DNA of 64,000 nucleotides, from positions 248,001 to 312,000 of the forward strand of contig NZ_JACIJF010000001.1 in assembly GCF_014199255.1 (NCBI RefSeq), read 5' to 3'. This DNA is from Sphingomonas xinjiangensis (GTDB lineage: Bacteria > Pseudomonadota > Alphaproteobacteria > Sphingomonadales > Sphingomonadaceae). The translations under genes and the position numbers were made by a program. Of the stretch, positions 1-9,828 are shown one piece after another; the first letter of the stretch is position 1; every line of letters starts with the position of its first letter. The notes below the pieces were generated by a model that worked only from the letters and a program-made list of their open reading frames with translations, was not told the origin of the DNA and did not search any database.

Positions 1-419
1 TCCAGTGGGCCCGCACCGGCTCGCTGTGGTGGATGACCTTTGGTCTGGCATGCTGCGCGGTCGAGATGATCCACGTTAACATGCCACGCTATGACATGGA
101 GCGTTTCGGTGCCGCGCCGCGCGCTTCCCCGCGTCAATCGGACGTGATGATCGTCGCAGGGACGCTGTGCAACAAGATGGCGCCGGCGCTTCGCCGCGTA
201 TACGATCAGATGTCCGAGCCGAAATACGTGATTTCGATGGGTTCCTGCGCGAATGGCGGCGGCTATTATCATTATAGCTACAGCGTTGTGCGCGGATGCG
301 ACCGCATCGTGCCCGTCGACATCTACGTACCTGGCTGCCCCCCGACCGCCGAGGCGTTGCTTTATGGCGTGATGCAGCTGCAGCGAAAGATCCGCCGCAT
401 CGGGACGCTGGAACGGTGA
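1..419 (+). CDS. nuoB: NADH-quinone oxidoreductase subunit B (5' end outside window)
   Basis: Complex I peripheral-arm subunit that carries iron-sulfur cluster N2, the last centre before quinone. The reading frame is open from base 3, so the true start lies upstream; the ATG at 33 is internal. The cluster ligands are visible: the tandem Cys pair in CCAVEM, the Cys of [10 protein letters not shown] and the Cys of VPGCPP. The TGA stop overlaps the GTG start of nuoC, as expected for translationally coupled nuo genes. nuoA is presumably just outside the window. The family call is certain; only the N-terminus is missing. Confidence 0.97.
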   Translation, partial: QWARTGSLWWMTFGLACCAVEMIHVNMPRYDMERFGAAPRASPRQSDVMIVAGTLCNKMAPALRRVYDQMSEPKYVISMGSCANGGGYYHYSYSVVRGCDRIVPVDIYVPGCPPTAEALLYGVMQLQRKIRRIGTLER

Positions 420-1321
420 AAGCGCCTGCTCCCCGCTACGCTTCGAACGAGGGCGTGATCGATGCCGCGCAGGCGGCTTTCGGTGACCTGATCGTTGAGG
501 CCAAGGACGCGGTTGGCGAAGTTTCGCTGACGGTACGGCGCGAGCGTCTTGTCGACGTCATGGTCGCGCTGCGCGACACGCCCGGCCTCGAATATCAGAT
601 GCTGATGGAGATCGCGGGCGCGGATTATCCACAGCGCGCAGAGCGGTTCGACATCGTCTATCATCTGCTGAGCCTGACCCGGAACCACCGCATTCGCGTG
701 CGCGTGATGACCGATGAGGAGCAGCCGGTACCGTCGGTTACCGAGATCTGGCCGGTCGCCGGCTGGCTAGAGCGCGAAGTGTACGACCTATATGGCGTGC
801 TGTTCGACGGGAACATGGACCTTCGCCGGATCCTCACCGACTATGGCTTCCAGGGGCATCCGCTCCGGAAGGACTTCCCGATGACGGGGTATGTCGAAAT
901 GCGGTACTCGGAGGAGGCGAAGCGCGTCGTCTATGAGCCGGTCAGCCTGGCTCAGGATTTCCGCAATTTCGACTTCATGAGCCCGTGGGAAGGTGCCGCC
1001 TATGTGCTGCCGGGCGACGAAAAGGTGACCGGCGCCGGCCCAGGCGACACGCCGCAGGGCAAGCCTGCGCCGACCCCGTCCGCGCCGCCGCCCCCGCCTG
1101 TTCCCGAAGCCAAGGGTGCGCCGACTCCAGTGACTGCCGACGATGTCGTCAAGGCCGGCGATGCCGCGTCGAAGACGGTGGAGCCGCAGGCCAAGCGGAT
1201 CAAGACCATGGAAGGTCCGCAGGACAGCGGCGTCGGTCAGAACGAGCCGGGCAACTTGCCCGAGCAGAAGCCGAAGGACCCGGACATCATGCCCAGCAAG
1301 CATGAGGGGCAGAATCAATGA
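416..1321 (+). CDS. nuoC: NADH-quinone oxidoreductase subunit C with long Pro/Ala-rich tail
   Basis: Complex I 30-kDa subunit, 301 residues from the GTG at 416, which overlaps the nuoB stop. An upstream ATG at 296 in the same frame would run deep into nuoB and is not preferred. The conserved core ends near residue 200 with the family signature ([17 protein letters not shown], then [15 protein letters not shown] and QDFRNFDF). About 90 further residues follow, rich in Pro, Ala, Gly and Lys and of low complexity; many NuoC proteins stop near the end of the core. The tail is probably disordered and its role is unknown. The stop overlaps the ATG of nuoD. Confidence 0.96.
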   Translation: MKAPAPRYASNEGVIDAAQAAFGDLIVEAKDAVGEVSLTVRRERLVDVMVALRDTPGLEYQMLMEIAGADYPQRAERFDIVYHLLSLTRNHRIRVRVMTDEEQPVPSVTEIWPVAGWLEREVYDLYGVLFDGNMDLRRILTDYGFQGHPLRKDFPMTGYVEMRYSEEAKRVVYEPVSLAQDFRNFDFMSPWEGAAYVLPGDEKVTGAGPGDTPQGKPAPTPSAPPPPPVPEAKGAPTPVTADDVVKAGDAASKTVEPQAKRIKTMEGPQDSGVGQNEPGNLPEQKPKDPDIMPSKHEGQNQ

Positions 1322-2553
1322 CCGACACCGTTGAAGCGATGATGGCGCGCGACACCGTAAAGGACCCGAATACGGGTGACGTCGCGATCCAGAACTACAC
1401 GATCAACTTCGGTCCGCAGCATCCCGCAGCGCACGGCGTGCTGCGCCTGGTGCTGGAACTGGACGGCGAGATCGTCGAGCGCGTCGATCCGCATGTGGGG
1501 CTGCTTCACCGCGGCACCGAGAAGCTGATCGAATATAAGACGTATACGCAGGCGCTGCCCTATTTCGACCGGTTCGACTACTGCTCCCCGATGGCGATGG
1601 AGCACAGCTATGTGCTCGCCGTCGAGAAGCTGCTCGATCTGGAAGTGCCGATCCGCGCCCAGTATCTGCGGACCTTCTTCGCCGAGCTGACGCGCATCAA
1701 GAACCACATGCTGAACCTGGGTTCGCACGTCATGGACGTGGGCGCGATGACACCTAATCTGTGGTTGTTCGAGCTTCGCGAAGACTGCATGAACTTCTAT
1801 GAGCGGGCCTCGGGTGCGCGCATGCACGCCAACTGGTTCCGCGTCGGCGGAGTCCGCCAGGACGTGCCGCTGAAGCTGCTGACCGACATCGCCGACTGGC
1901 TCGACACGCGCCTCCCGCGCCTGTTCGAAGACGCGATCAGCCTGGTGGCCGAGAACCGCATCTTCAAGCAGCGCAACGTCGACATCGCGATCGTGAACCG
2001 CGAGGACGCGATGCGCTGGGGCTTCTCGGGTCCGATGATCCGCGCCGCGGGCATCCCCTGGGATATCCGCCGGTCGCAGCCTTACGATGCTTATGATCGC
2101 GTAGAGTTCGACATTCCGGTCGGTACGCGGGGCGATTGCTACGATCGGTTCATGGTGCGCGTGGAGGAGGTTCGCCAGTCCGCGCGGATCATGAAGCAAT
2201 GTTTGCAGCAGATGCCCGAAGGCCCGGTGAAGAGCCTCGACAACAAGGTCGTGCCGCCGTCTCGCGGTGCGATGAAGCAGTCGATGGAAGCGCTGATCCA
2301 CCACTTTAAGCACTTTACCGAGGGCTTCCACGTGCCCGAAGGCGAAGTCTATGTGGCGACCGAAAGCCCCAAGGGCGAGTTCGGCGTGTATCTGGTGAGC
2401 GACGGTTCCAACAAGCCGTATCGCTGCAAGGTGCGCCCGACGGCGTTCAGCCATCTTCAGGCAATGGACTTCATGTCCAAGGGCCACATGCTCGCGGACA
2501 CCACCGCGATCCTGGGCGCGATGGATATCGTTTTTGGTGAATGTGACCGCTAA
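1318..2553 (+). CDS. nuoD: NADH-quinone oxidoreductase subunit D
   Basis: Complex I 49-kDa subunit, 411 residues, which forms the quinone-binding cavity together with NuoB. Early signatures [16 protein letters not shown] and [14 protein letters not shown] are intact, and the C-terminus ends in the usual IVFGECDR. Start and stop both overlap the neighbouring genes (nuoC stop, nuoE start), so the gene is translated as part of the coupled operon. Length is normal for the family and no odd features are visible. Confidence 0.98.
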   Translation: MTDTVEAMMARDTVKDPNTGDVAIQNYTINFGPQHPAAHGVLRLVLELDGEIVERVDPHVGLLHRGTEKLIEYKTYTQALPYFDRFDYCSPMAMEHSYVLAVEKLLDLEVPIRAQYLRTFFAELTRIKNHMLNLGSHVMDVGAMTPNLWLFELREDCMNFYERASGARMHANWFRVGGVRQDVPLKLLTDIADWLDTRLPRLFEDAISLVAENRIFKQRNVDIAIVNREDAMRWGFSGPMIRAAGIPWDIRRSQPYDAYDRVEFDIPVGTRGDCYDRFMVRVEEVRQSARIMKQCLQQMPEGPVKSLDNKVVPPSRGAMKQSMEALIHHFKHFTEGFHVPEGEVYVATESPKGEFGVYLVSDGSNKPYRCKVRPTAFSHLQAMDFMSKGHMLADTTAILGAMDIVFGECDR

Positions 2554-3224
2554 TGGCTGACGCACCCAAACTTCCCGACGAAGCTGAGACCCGCGCACGC
2601 TGGGGCAATTTCGCCTGGAGCGAGGCGAACGCCGAAAAGGCGCGCGAGATCATGGGCCGCTATCCGGCGGGCCGGCAGATGTCGTGCACGATCCCGTTCC
2701 TCGACCTGGCCCAGCGTCAGGTGGGCGCAGAGACCAACACGCAAGGCTGGTTGCCCGTGCCGGTGATCGAGTTCGTCGCGCGCGAGCTTGATCTGCCGTA
2801 TATCCGCGTGTTCGAGGTCGCGACCTTCTACACCATGTTCAACCTGGTGCCGGTCGGCCGCTATCATGTGCAGGTATGCGGCACGACGCCGTGCATGCTG
2901 CGCGGGTCGGACGATGTGCTGGCGGCGTGCAAGAGCCGCGGGCTGAAGAAGGGCCATACCACCGAGGACGGGCTGTTCACGCTGTCCGAAGTCGAGTGTC
3001 TGGGCAATTGCGCTTCCGCGCCGATGGTGCAGATCAACGACGACAATTACGAAGACCTCACCTTCGACCGCACGGTGGCGATCCTCGATCGGCTTGCCGG
3101 GGGCGATCAGCCCAAGACGGGCACGCAGGAGCCGGGCCGCCATACAGTGGAACCGGTCGGTGGTCCCACTACGCTGACCGCGATGGTGAACGAGAACCAC
3201 GACTACCGGGGCGAATGGGCATGA
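2553..3224 (+). CDS. nuoE: NADH-quinone oxidoreductase subunit E
   Basis: Complex I 24-kDa subunit, 223 residues, binding the [2Fe-2S] cluster N1a next to the FMN site of NuoF. The four ligands are visible as Cys-x4-Cys in VCGTTPCML and Cys-x3-Cys in ECLGNCASAP. The thioredoxin-like core is followed by about 40 extra C-terminal residues ending near DYRGEWA. The ATG overlaps the last base of the nuoD stop. The stop overlaps the start of a small membrane protein gene (3221). Confidence 0.97.
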   Translation: MADAPKLPDEAETRARWGNFAWSEANAEKAREIMGRYPAGRQMSCTIPFLDLAQRQVGAETNTQGWLPVPVIEFVARELDLPYIRVFEVATFYTMFNLVPVGRYHVQVCGTTPCMLRGSDDVLAACKSRGLKKGHTTEDGLFTLSEVECLGNCASAPMVQINDDNYEDLTFDRTVAILDRLAGGDQPKTGTQEPGRHTVEPVGGPTTLTAMVNENHDYRGEWA

Positions 3225-3388
3225 GCGGTTCCAACAAGAGCCTCGTCGTGACGATCCTCGCCATCATCGGCGCCATCGTCGTCGCCGGTTGGGTGCTCAA
3301 GATCACCTTCAACCTGCTCGGCCCGCTGCTGGTAATTGCCGTCGCGGTGCTGATCTATCTCATGTTCTTCAAGAAGGGCGCCCGCTGA
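3221..3388 (+). CDS. Small two-helix membrane protein inside the nuo operon
   Basis: A 55-residue protein whose ATG overlaps the end of nuoE and whose stop lies one base before the nuoF ATG, so it is almost certainly translated within the operon. Residues 8-29 and 31-48 are strongly hydrophobic and look like two transmembrane segments. The C-terminus FFKKGAR is basic and would face the cytoplasm. There are no recognisable domain motifs. It is not a canonical complex I subunit. A role as an accessory or assembly protein is inference from position only. Confidence 0.8.
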   Translation: MSGSNKSLVVTILAIIGAIVVAGWVLKITFNLLGPLLVIAVAVLIYLMFFKKGAR

Positions 3389-3389
3389 G

Positions 3390-4694
3390 ATGCTTGGCGA
3401 CAAGGACCGCATCTTCACCAATCTCTACGGCTACCAGCCGTGGAACCTGTCATCGGCGCGGATGCGCGGCGATTGGGACAACACCGCGCAGCTGATGCAG
3501 CTGGGGCAGGACACGATCATCGACCGCATCAAGGCTTCGGGCCTGCGCGGGCGGGGCGGGGCGGGTTTCCCGACCGGCACGAAATGGTCCTTCATGCCCA
3601 AGGAGCCGAGCCCGACGCGGCCGAACTTCCTGGTGATTAATGCCGACGAATCCGAGCCGGGTTCGTGCAAGGACCGCGAGATCATCCGTCATGATCCGCA
3701 CAAGCTGATCGAAGGCGCGCTGATCGCCGGCTTCGCGATGCGCGCGCGTGCGGCCTATATCTACATTCGCGGTGAGTATATCCGTGAGGCCGAGACGCTG
3801 TTTGCTGCCGTCGCCGAGGCGTATGACGCCGGTCTGATCGGGCGCAACGCGTCCGGCTCGGGTTATGACTTCGACGTGTTCGTGCACCGGGGCGCCGGCG
3901 CGTATATCTGCGGCGAAGAGACCGCAATGCTCGAGAGCCTGGAAGGCAAGAAGGGCCAGCCGCGCCTCAAGCCGCCGTTCCCGGCGGGTGCCGGCCTCTA
4001 TGGCTGCCCGACGACGGTGAACAACGTCGAATCGATCGCGGTCGCGCCGACAATCCTGCGGCGTGGACCGGAATGGTTCTCCTCCTTCGGGCGTGAGAAC
4101 AACAAGGGCACGAAGCTCTTCCAGATCTCGGGCCATGTCGAGAAGCCCTGCGTGGTTGAGGAAGCGATGAGCATCCCGTTTCGCGAGCTGATCGAGAAGC
4201 ATTGCGGCGGCATCCGCGGCGGCTGGGATAATCTGCTCGCGGTGATCCCGGGCGGATCGTCGGTGCCGCTGGTGCCGGCTGCCGAGATCATGGACGTGCC
4301 GATGGACTTCGATGGCCTGCGCGCGGTCGGTTCAGGCCTTGGCACCGCGGCGGTGATCGTCATGGACAAGTCGACCGACATCGTCCGCGCGATTGCCCGG
4401 CTGTCTTATTTCTACAAGCATGAGAGCTGCGGCCAGTGCACCCCGTGCCGTGAGGGCACCGGTTGGATGTGGCGCGTGATGGAGCGGCTGCGCACCGGCG
4501 ACGCCGACATCAGCGAAATCGACACGCTCCAGCAGCTCACCAAACAAGTCGAAGGTCACACGATCTGCGCTCTGGGTGACGCCGCCGCCTGGCCGATCCA
4601 GGGCCTGATCCGCCATTTCCGCCCCGAGATCGAGCGCCGCATTCACGAGAAGCAGGGTAGCGGCTTGGGCGCGATGCAGGAGGCTGCTGAATGA
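3390..4694 (+). CDS. nuoF: NADH-quinone oxidoreductase subunit F
   Basis: Complex I 51-kDa subunit, 434 residues, which oxidises NADH through FMN and passes electrons to cluster N3. The glycine-rich nucleotide motif [13 protein letters not shown], the FMN-region motif [14 protein letters not shown] and the [4Fe-4S] motif [14 protein letters not shown] are all present. It starts two bases after the small membrane protein gene. Its TGA overlaps the ATG of the secreted-protein gene at 4691. Normal length and no odd features. Confidence 0.98.
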   Translation: MLGDKDRIFTNLYGYQPWNLSSARMRGDWDNTAQLMQLGQDTIIDRIKASGLRGRGGAGFPTGTKWSFMPKEPSPTRPNFLVINADESEPGSCKDREIIRHDPHKLIEGALIAGFAMRARAAYIYIRGEYIREAETLFAAVAEAYDAGLIGRNASGSGYDFDVFVHRGAGAYICGEETAMLESLEGKKGQPRLKPPFPAGAGLYGCPTTVNNVESIAVAPTILRRGPEWFSSFGRENNKGTKLFQISGHVEKPCVVEEAMSIPFRELIEKHCGGIRGGWDNLLAVIPGGSSVPLVPAAEIMDVPMDFDGLRAVGSGLGTAAVIVMDKSTDIVRAIARLSYFYKHESCGQCTPCREGTGWMWRVMERLRTGDADISEIDTLQQLTKQVEGHTICALGDAAAWPIQGLIRHFRPEIERRIHEKQGSGLGAMQEAAE

Positions 4695-5305
4695 AGAGGC
4701 TCGTGCTTCTCGGCATGATCCTGGCGGCACCAGCTTCGGCGCAGGTCGGGGGCGGTCAGTCTGGCGTGTCGACGTCGACGCCGGCTACGAACATGCGTCC
4801 ATTTCAGGAACTACGAAACTTTGGCGCTTGCTTTGCGCGCAACCAACCCAAGGACGCGCTGCGCATCATCGCCACTCAGCCGGGGTCGGCAGAGGAAAAG
4901 AGCGTCTTGGGCAAGTTGATTGCTGGCGAGCATACGACCTGCCTTTTCGGCGGCACGAAGATGGCGATGCCGGGTGTGTTTGCACGCGGAGCGATTGCGG
5001 AGGGGCTGCTCGGATCCGGCGGCGTGCCCCATACGTACCGGCTGGCAGCGCCCGCTGTCGGTGAAGCAAAGGACCTTCATGGCGTGGCGCGCTGCTACAC
5101 CAATGGGCATCGTAGTGAGGTCCGCGATCTACTTTCGACGCGGGCGGGCAGTCCGGAGGAAGTAAAAGCCGTAGCAGGGCTGTGGAATGATTTCAGGGCG
5201 TGCATGCCCGGTTTCAAAGTGCGCTTGAACGCACCCTGGATACGTTTCCTGCTGGCCGAGGCGATGTTGCGCCTCCCGCCGGAAACGCCCCAGGCAGGAG
5301 GTTAA
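4691..5305 (+). CDS. Secreted protein with two cysteine-framed repeats, inserted between nuoF and nuoG
   Basis: 204 residues, starting in an ATGA overlap with the nuoF stop. A signal peptide is clear (basic MKR, hydrophobic core, cleavage after ASA near residue 17). The mature part contains an internal duplication. Unit 1 runs from Cys47 to Cys84 and unit 2 from Cys135 to Cys171. They share the pattern Cys, a basic/polar helix with paired Leu or Ile, GS-x-EE, then Cys, then a short stretch ending in R-x3-AE-(G/A)-(L/M)-L. Two Cys per unit, 36-37 residues apart, suggest periplasmic disulfides. It is not a known complex I subunit and no function can be assigned. Coupling to nuoF suggests co-expression with complex I. 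Confidence 0.85.
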   Translation: MKRLVLLGMILAAPASAQVGGGQSGVSTSTPATNMRPFQELRNFGACFARNQPKDALRIIATQPGSAEEKSVLGKLIAGEHTTCLFGGTKMAMPGVFARGAIAEGLLGSGGVPHTYRLAAPAVGEAKDLHGVARCYTNGHRSEVRDLLSTRAGSPEEVKAVAGLWNDFRACMPGFKVRLNAPWIRFLLAEAMLRLPPETPQAGG

Positions 5306-5307
5306 TT

Positions 5308-7329
5308 GTGCCTAAGGTAAAGGTAGACGGAATCGAAGTGGAGGTGCCGCAGGGCGCCACGGTGCTTCAGGCCTGCGAAGCCGCGGGCAAGGAAATTCCG
5401 CGTTTCTGCTATCATGAGCGCCTTTCGATCGCCGGCAATTGCCGCATGTGCCTGGTCGAAGTGAAGCCCGGGCCGCCCAAGCCCCAGGCTTCGTGCGCGT
5501 TGCCCGCCGCCGAAGGGCAAGAGGTTCGCACCGACAGCGCGATGGTGAAGGCCGCGCGCGAAGGCGTGATGGAGTTCCTGCTGATCAACCACCCGCTCGA
5601 TTGTCCGATCTGCGATCAGGGTGGCGAGTGCGACCTTCAGGACCAGAGCCTGGCCTATGGCCGGAGCCACTCCCGCTACACCGAGAACAAGCGTGCGGTG
5701 ACCGAGAAGTATATGGGTCCGATCATCAAGACGGTCATGACCCGCTGCATTCAGTGCACGCGCTGCGTCCGCTTCGGCGAGGAAGTGGCCGGCGTGGAGG
5801 ATATCGGCGCGATCTATCGCGGCGAGGACATGCAGATCACCACCTATCTGGAAAAGGCGTTCAAGAGCGAGCTTTCGGGCAACGCAGTCGACCTCTGCCC
5901 GGTGGGTGCGCTGACGCACAAGCCGGTCGCCTTCGAATATCGTCCCTGGGAGTTGCGCAAGAACCTGTCGATCGACGTCATGGACGCGGTCGGCACCAAC
6001 ATCCGTGCCGACAGCCGTGGGCGTCAGGTGATGCGGGTGCTGCCGCGCATCAACGAGGACGTCAACGAGGAGTGGGCGCACGACAAGACCCGCTACCATG
6101 TCGATGGCCTGGTACGCCGCCGGCTCGATCGCCCGTTCGTCCGCAAGGATGGCAAGCTGGTCCCCGTCAGCTGGGATGAAGCGTTCGACGCCATCGCGGC
6201 CGTCGCCAAGGGCGCGGGTTCGAGCGTCGCGGCCATTGCCGGCGACCTGCTCGACTGCGAGACGATGTTCGCCGCCAAGTCGCTGGTGAAGGCGATGGGC
6301 TCCGACCTGATCGAGAGCCGCCAGACCGGCATGTCCTATGACGTGTCCAGCCTCGGCGCCGTGGCGTTCAACCCGACCATCGCCGGCGTCGAGGATGCCG
6401 ACGCGATCCTGCTGATCGGCACCAATCTCCGCTGGGAAGCACCGCTGATCAACACGCGCGTGCGCAAGGCGATCAAGAAGGGCGCCAAGGTCTTCGCGAT
6501 CGGGCCCGAGATGGACCTGACCTACAAGGTCGAGTGGCTGGGCAACGATCTGGGCGTGCTCGGCACGCTGCCGGAATCGCTGGCGCAGGCGTTCGACGGC
6601 GCGAAGCGTCCGCTGGCGATCGTCGGCCCGGGCGCGCTGGCGAAGGGCCATGGCGCCGCGCTGGCGTTTGCCAAGTCGGCCAATCTCGTGCGCACGCTCG
6701 AGGACGGCACCGCCTGGAACGGCTTCGGCGTGATCCACACCGCGGCAGCCCGCATGGGCGCCCTGATGCTGGGCTTCGCGCAGAAGGGCGGCATCGGCGA
6801 CATCTTCCGCGCCGCGCCCAAGCTGACCTTCTTCCTGGGCGCCGACGAAGCCGATTTCGCGATGTTCGCGAACAGCTTCAAGGTGTTCATCGGCCATCAT
6901 GGCGACAAGGGCGCGCACCACGCCGACGTGATCCTGCCATCGGCCACCTATGCCGAGAAGCCGGGCACCTATGTGAACCTGGAAGGCCGCGTGCAGCGTG
7001 CCGACCGCGCGGTGTTCCCACTGGGCGACGCGCGTGAGGACTGGACGATCCTGCGCGCCCTGTCCGAGAAGCTCGGCCATACGCTCACCTTCGACAGCTT
7101 CGAGGAGCTGCGCGCGGCTATGGCTGCCGAGGTGCCCGCGCTCGGCACGGAAGGGCTGGCCGGCTATTCTTGGGACGCGCCGGCGCTCGCCCCCGACGCC
7201 GAGGGTCCGATCGCCTATCCGATCCAGGACTTCTATCTCACCAACGCCATCTGCCGTGCGTCGCCGACGATGCAGCGCTGCTCGGCTGAACTGCTCCACG
7301 GCGAAGACTATGCGGAGGCTGCGGAATGA
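5308..7329 (+). CDS. nuoG: NADH-quinone oxidoreductase subunit G
   Basis: Complex I 75-kDa subunit, 673 residues. The GTG at 5308 is chosen because AGGAGG lies about six bases upstream and the protein then begins directly with the ferredoxin fold ([12 protein letters not shown]); an in-frame ATG at 5200 would lie inside the preceding gene. Iron-sulfur ligands are visible in [26 protein letters not shown] and [16 protein letters not shown]. They are followed by a molybdopterin-oxidoreductase-like C-terminal half that does not bind molybdenum in this family. The stop overlaps nuoH. Confidence 0.97.
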   Translation: MPKVKVDGIEVEVPQGATVLQACEAAGKEIPRFCYHERLSIAGNCRMCLVEVKPGPPKPQASCALPAAEGQEVRTDSAMVKAAREGVMEFLLINHPLDCPICDQGGECDLQDQSLAYGRSHSRYTENKRAVTEKYMGPIIKTVMTRCIQCTRCVRFGEEVAGVEDIGAIYRGEDMQITTYLEKAFKSELSGNAVDLCPVGALTHKPVAFEYRPWELRKNLSIDVMDAVGTNIRADSRGRQVMRVLPRINEDVNEEWAHDKTRYHVDGLVRRRLDRPFVRKDGKLVPVSWDEAFDAIAAVAKGAGSSVAAIAGDLLDCETMFAAKSLVKAMGSDLIESRQTGMSYDVSSLGAVAFNPTIAGVEDADAILLIGTNLRWEAPLINTRVRKAIKKGAKVFAIGPEMDLTYKVEWLGNDLGVLGTLPESLAQAFDGAKRPLAIVGPGALAKGHGAALAFAKSANLVRTLEDGTAWNGFGVIHTAAARMGALMLGFAQKGGIGDIFRAAPKLTFFLGADEADFAMFANSFKVFIGHHGDKGAHHADVILPSATYAEKPGTYVNLEGRVQRADRAVFPLGDAREDWTILRALSEKLGHTLTFDSFEELRAAMAAEVPALGTEGLAGYSWDAPALAPDAEGPIAYPIQDFYLTNAICRASPTMQRCSAELLHGEDYAEAAE

Positions 7330-8372
7330 CCTCCTGGTTCACCGGGTTCCTGCCTTATGGGTGGGCGTGGTTCATCGCCACGATCATTGACATCCTGGTC
7401 ATCGCGCTGCCGCTGATGCTGGCGGTGGCGATGATCATCTATGCTGATCGCAAGATCTGGGCGGCGATGGCGCTGCGCCGCGGTCCCAACGTTGTCGGTC
7501 CGTTTGGACTGATGCAGAGCTTCGCCGACGGTCTGAAGGTGTTTCTCCAGGAAACGATCATCCCGTCGAGCGCGAACAAGGGCCTGTTCCTGCTCGCGCC
7601 GATCATCACCTTCACGGTCGCGCTGATCGTGTGGGCTGTGGTGCCCTTCCAGGCGGGCGTGGCGCTCTCGAACATCAATGTCGGGCTGCTCTACGTCCTC
7701 GCCGCCTCGTCGCTCGGCGTCTATGGCGTAATCCTGGCGGGCTGGTCGTCCAACTCCAAATACCCCTTCTACTCCGCGATCCGTGCCGCTGCGCAGATGG
7801 TGTCGTATGAAGTGTCGATCGGCTTCGTGCTGATCTCGGTCGTGCTGTGGTCGGGCACCTTCAACCTGGGCGGCATCGTCGAGGGGCAGAAGGCGTATTA
7901 CGGCTTCTTAAACGGCCATGGATTCAACCCGTTGCTGTTTCCGATGTGGGTGGTGTTCCTGATCTCGTCGATGGCCGAGACCCAGCGCGCGCCGTTCGAT
8001 CTGGCCGAGGCGGAATCGGAGCTCGTCGCGGGGTACCAGACCGAATATTCGTCGATGGCCTTCGCGCTGTTCTGGCTGGGCGAATATGCCAACGTCATCC
8101 TGATGTGCACGCTCAACGCGACGCTGTTCTGGGGCGGCTATCTGCCCCCGATCGACTGGGCGCCGCTGTACATGGTGCCGGGCATTATCTGGCTGTTCGC
8201 CAAGATCCTGTTCTTCTTCTTTGTGTTCAGCTGGGTCCGCGCAACGGTGCCGCGCTATCGCTATGACCAGCTGATGCGGCTGGGCTGGAAGATCTTCCTG
8301 CCGCTGTCGCTGTTCTTCGTCTTCCTCGTTTCCGGGTTCCTGATGTGGACCCGCGTCGGAGTTCCCGCATGA
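7326..8372 (+). CDS. nuoH: NADH-quinone oxidoreductase subunit H
   Basis: Complex I membrane subunit (ND1 homologue), 348 residues and about eight transmembrane helices, forming the membrane end of the quinone channel. Conserved loops are intact: [16 protein letters not shown] near the N-terminus and the acidic loop [20 protein letters not shown]. It overlaps nuoG by four bases and nuoI by four bases. Normal length. Confidence 0.98.
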   Translation: MTSWFTGFLPYGWAWFIATIIDILVIALPLMLAVAMIIYADRKIWAAMALRRGPNVVGPFGLMQSFADGLKVFLQETIIPSSANKGLFLLAPIITFTVALIVWAVVPFQAGVALSNINVGLLYVLAASSLGVYGVILAGWSSNSKYPFYSAIRAAAQMVSYEVSIGFVLISVVLWSGTFNLGGIVEGQKAYYGFLNGHGFNPLLFPMWVVFLISSMAETQRAPFDLAEAESELVAGYQTEYSSMAFALFWLGEYANVILMCTLNATLFWGGYLPPIDWAPLYMVPGIIWLFAKILFFFFVFSWVRATVPRYRYDQLMRLGWKIFLPLSLFFVFLVSGFLMWTRVGVPA

Positions 8373-8854
8373 GCGTCGCTCAGATCATCCGCTCCTACAC
8401 GCTCTGGGAGTTCCTCAAGGCGCACTGGCTGACCTTGCGATACTTCTTCAAGCCCAAGGCGACGATCAACTATCCGTACGAGAAGAACCCGGTCAGTCCG
8501 CGGTTCCGCGGTGAGCATGCCCTGCGCCGCTACGCCAATGGCGAAGAGCGCTGCATCGCGTGCAAGCTGTGCGAAGCGGTGTGCCCGGCGCTGGCGATCA
8601 CGATCGAGGCCGAACCGCGCGAGGACGGCAGCCGCCGTACCACGCGCTACGACATCGACATGACCAAGTGCATCTATTGCGGCCTGTGCCAGGAAGCATG
8701 CCCGGTCGATGCCATCGTCGAAGGTCCGAACTTCGAATTCTCGACCGAGACGCGTGAAGAGCTGATTTACCAGAAGGACAAGCTGCTCGCGAACGGCGAC
8801 CGCTGGGAGCGCTCGATCGCCGCGAACCTTGCCGCCGATGCACCGTACCGTTAA
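8369..8854 (+). CDS. nuoI: NADH-quinone oxidoreductase subunit I
   Basis: Complex I 23-kDa subunit, 161 residues, carrying clusters N6a and N6b. Two classical Cys-x2-Cys-x2-Cys-x3-Cys-Pro motifs are visible ([12 protein letters not shown] and [12 protein letters not shown]). The ATG at 8369 overlaps the nuoH stop; an upstream in-frame ATG at 8345 would only add residues encoded inside nuoH. The N-terminus [18 protein letters not shown] matches the amphipathic membrane-docking helix of the family. Confidence 0.98.
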   Translation: MSVAQIIRSYTLWEFLKAHWLTLRYFFKPKATINYPYEKNPVSPRFRGEHALRRYANGEERCIACKLCEAVCPALAITIEAEPREDGSRRTTRYDIDMTKCIYCGLCQEACPVDAIVEGPNFEFSTETREELIYQKDKLLANGDRWERSIAANLAADAPYR

Positions 8855-8914
8855 GCGCGCGCCAACAGTGGGACGCATGATGATTCACCATCCTCTGGCA
8901 AAGGCGGCGGTCGC

Positions 8915-9526
8915 GTGATCCAAGCCCTGGCCTTTTATCTCTTCGCGATCGTGGTGTGCCTTTCGGGCGCGCTCACGATCCTGTCGCGCAACCCGGTGCA
9001 CAGCGTGCTGTGGCTGATCCTGGCGTTCTTCAACGCCGCCGGGTTGATGGTGCTCGCGGGCGCGGAGTTCATCGCGATGCTGCTCGTCATCGTCTATGTC
9101 GGCGCGGTCGCGGTGCTGTTCCTGTTCGTGGTCATGATGCTCGACATCGACTTCGCCGAGCTGCGTTCGGGCGTGATGAAATATGCTGCGGTAGGGCTGG
9201 CGCTTGCCATCGCGCTGGTCGCCGAAATCATCATCGCCATCGGCGCATGGAGCGCCGGCGGGCTCGAGATGAGCCGCCGCGCAGCCCCGATCGCGTCGGA
9301 CGTCCCAAACATCGAGGCGATCGGGCGACTGCTCTATACCCGCTATTTGTTCATCTTCGAAGGCGCCGGCCTGGTGCTGCTGGTCGCGATGATTGGTGCC
9401 ATCGTGCTGACCTACCGCCAGCGCAGCGATGTTCGCCCGCAGAATGTCAGCCACCAGATCAACCGCCGCTCGAAGGACGCGACCCGCAACATGAACCCGG
9501 GCGTGGGTGAGGGGATGCAGCTGTGA
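8915..9526 (+). CDS. nuoJ: NADH-quinone oxidoreductase subunit J
   Basis: Complex I membrane subunit (ND6 homologue), 203 residues, with the conserved start [20 protein letters not shown] and the helix segment [20 protein letters not shown] that holds the pi-bulge region. It starts with GTG at 8915. A 13-codon reading frame (8877-8918, ATGATG start) ends in a TGA overlapping this GTG, so nuoJ could be translated by reinitiation after a short leader peptide. This is the only nuo junction here with a 60-base gap. The stop overlaps the nuoK GTG. Confidence 0.96.
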   Translation: MIQALAFYLFAIVVCLSGALTILSRNPVHSVLWLILAFFNAAGLMVLAGAEFIAMLLVIVYVGAVAVLFLFVVMMLDIDFAELRSGVMKYAAVGLALAIALVAEIIIAIGAWSAGGLEMSRRAAPIASDVPNIEAIGRLLYTRYLFIFEGAGLVLLVAMIGAIVLTYRQRSDVRPQNVSHQINRRSKDATRNMNPGVGEGMQL

Positions 9527-9828
9527 TCGGTGTCACGCATTATCTCGTCGTCTCGGCGATCCTGTTCACCTTGGGGGTGCTCGGCATCTTCATGAACCGG
9601 AAGAACCTGATCGTCATCCTGATGGCGATCGAGCTTATCCTGTTGGCCGTGAACCTCAACCTTGTCGCCTTCTCGGCGGCGCTGGGGGATCTGGTCGGCC
9701 AGGTGTTCGCCATGTTCGTGCTGACTGTCGCTGCCGGTGAGGCGGCGATCGGTCTGGCAATCCTCGTCATCTATTTCCGCGGTCGTGGCACGATCTCGGT
9801 CGACGACGTCAATCGGATGAAGGGCTGA
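9523..9828 (+). CDS. nuoK: NADH-quinone oxidoreductase subunit K
   Basis: Complex I membrane subunit (ND4L homologue), 101 residues with three transmembrane helices. Family signatures are present: [20 protein letters not shown] with the conserved membrane Glu, and [18 protein letters not shown] with the second Glu. Starts with GTG inside the end of nuoJ. The last base of its stop is the first base of the nuoL ATG. Confidence 0.97.
   Translation: MIGVTHYLVVSAILFTLGVLGIFMNRKNLIVILMAIELILLAVNLNLVAFSAALGDLVGQVFAMFVLTVAAGEAAIGLAILVIYFRGRGTISVDDVNRMKG

Noticed and set aside
625..633. Perfect DnaA box TTATCCACA
   Set aside because: A single copy inside nuoC with no neighbouring boxes, AT-rich region or origin genes, so it is most likely chance.
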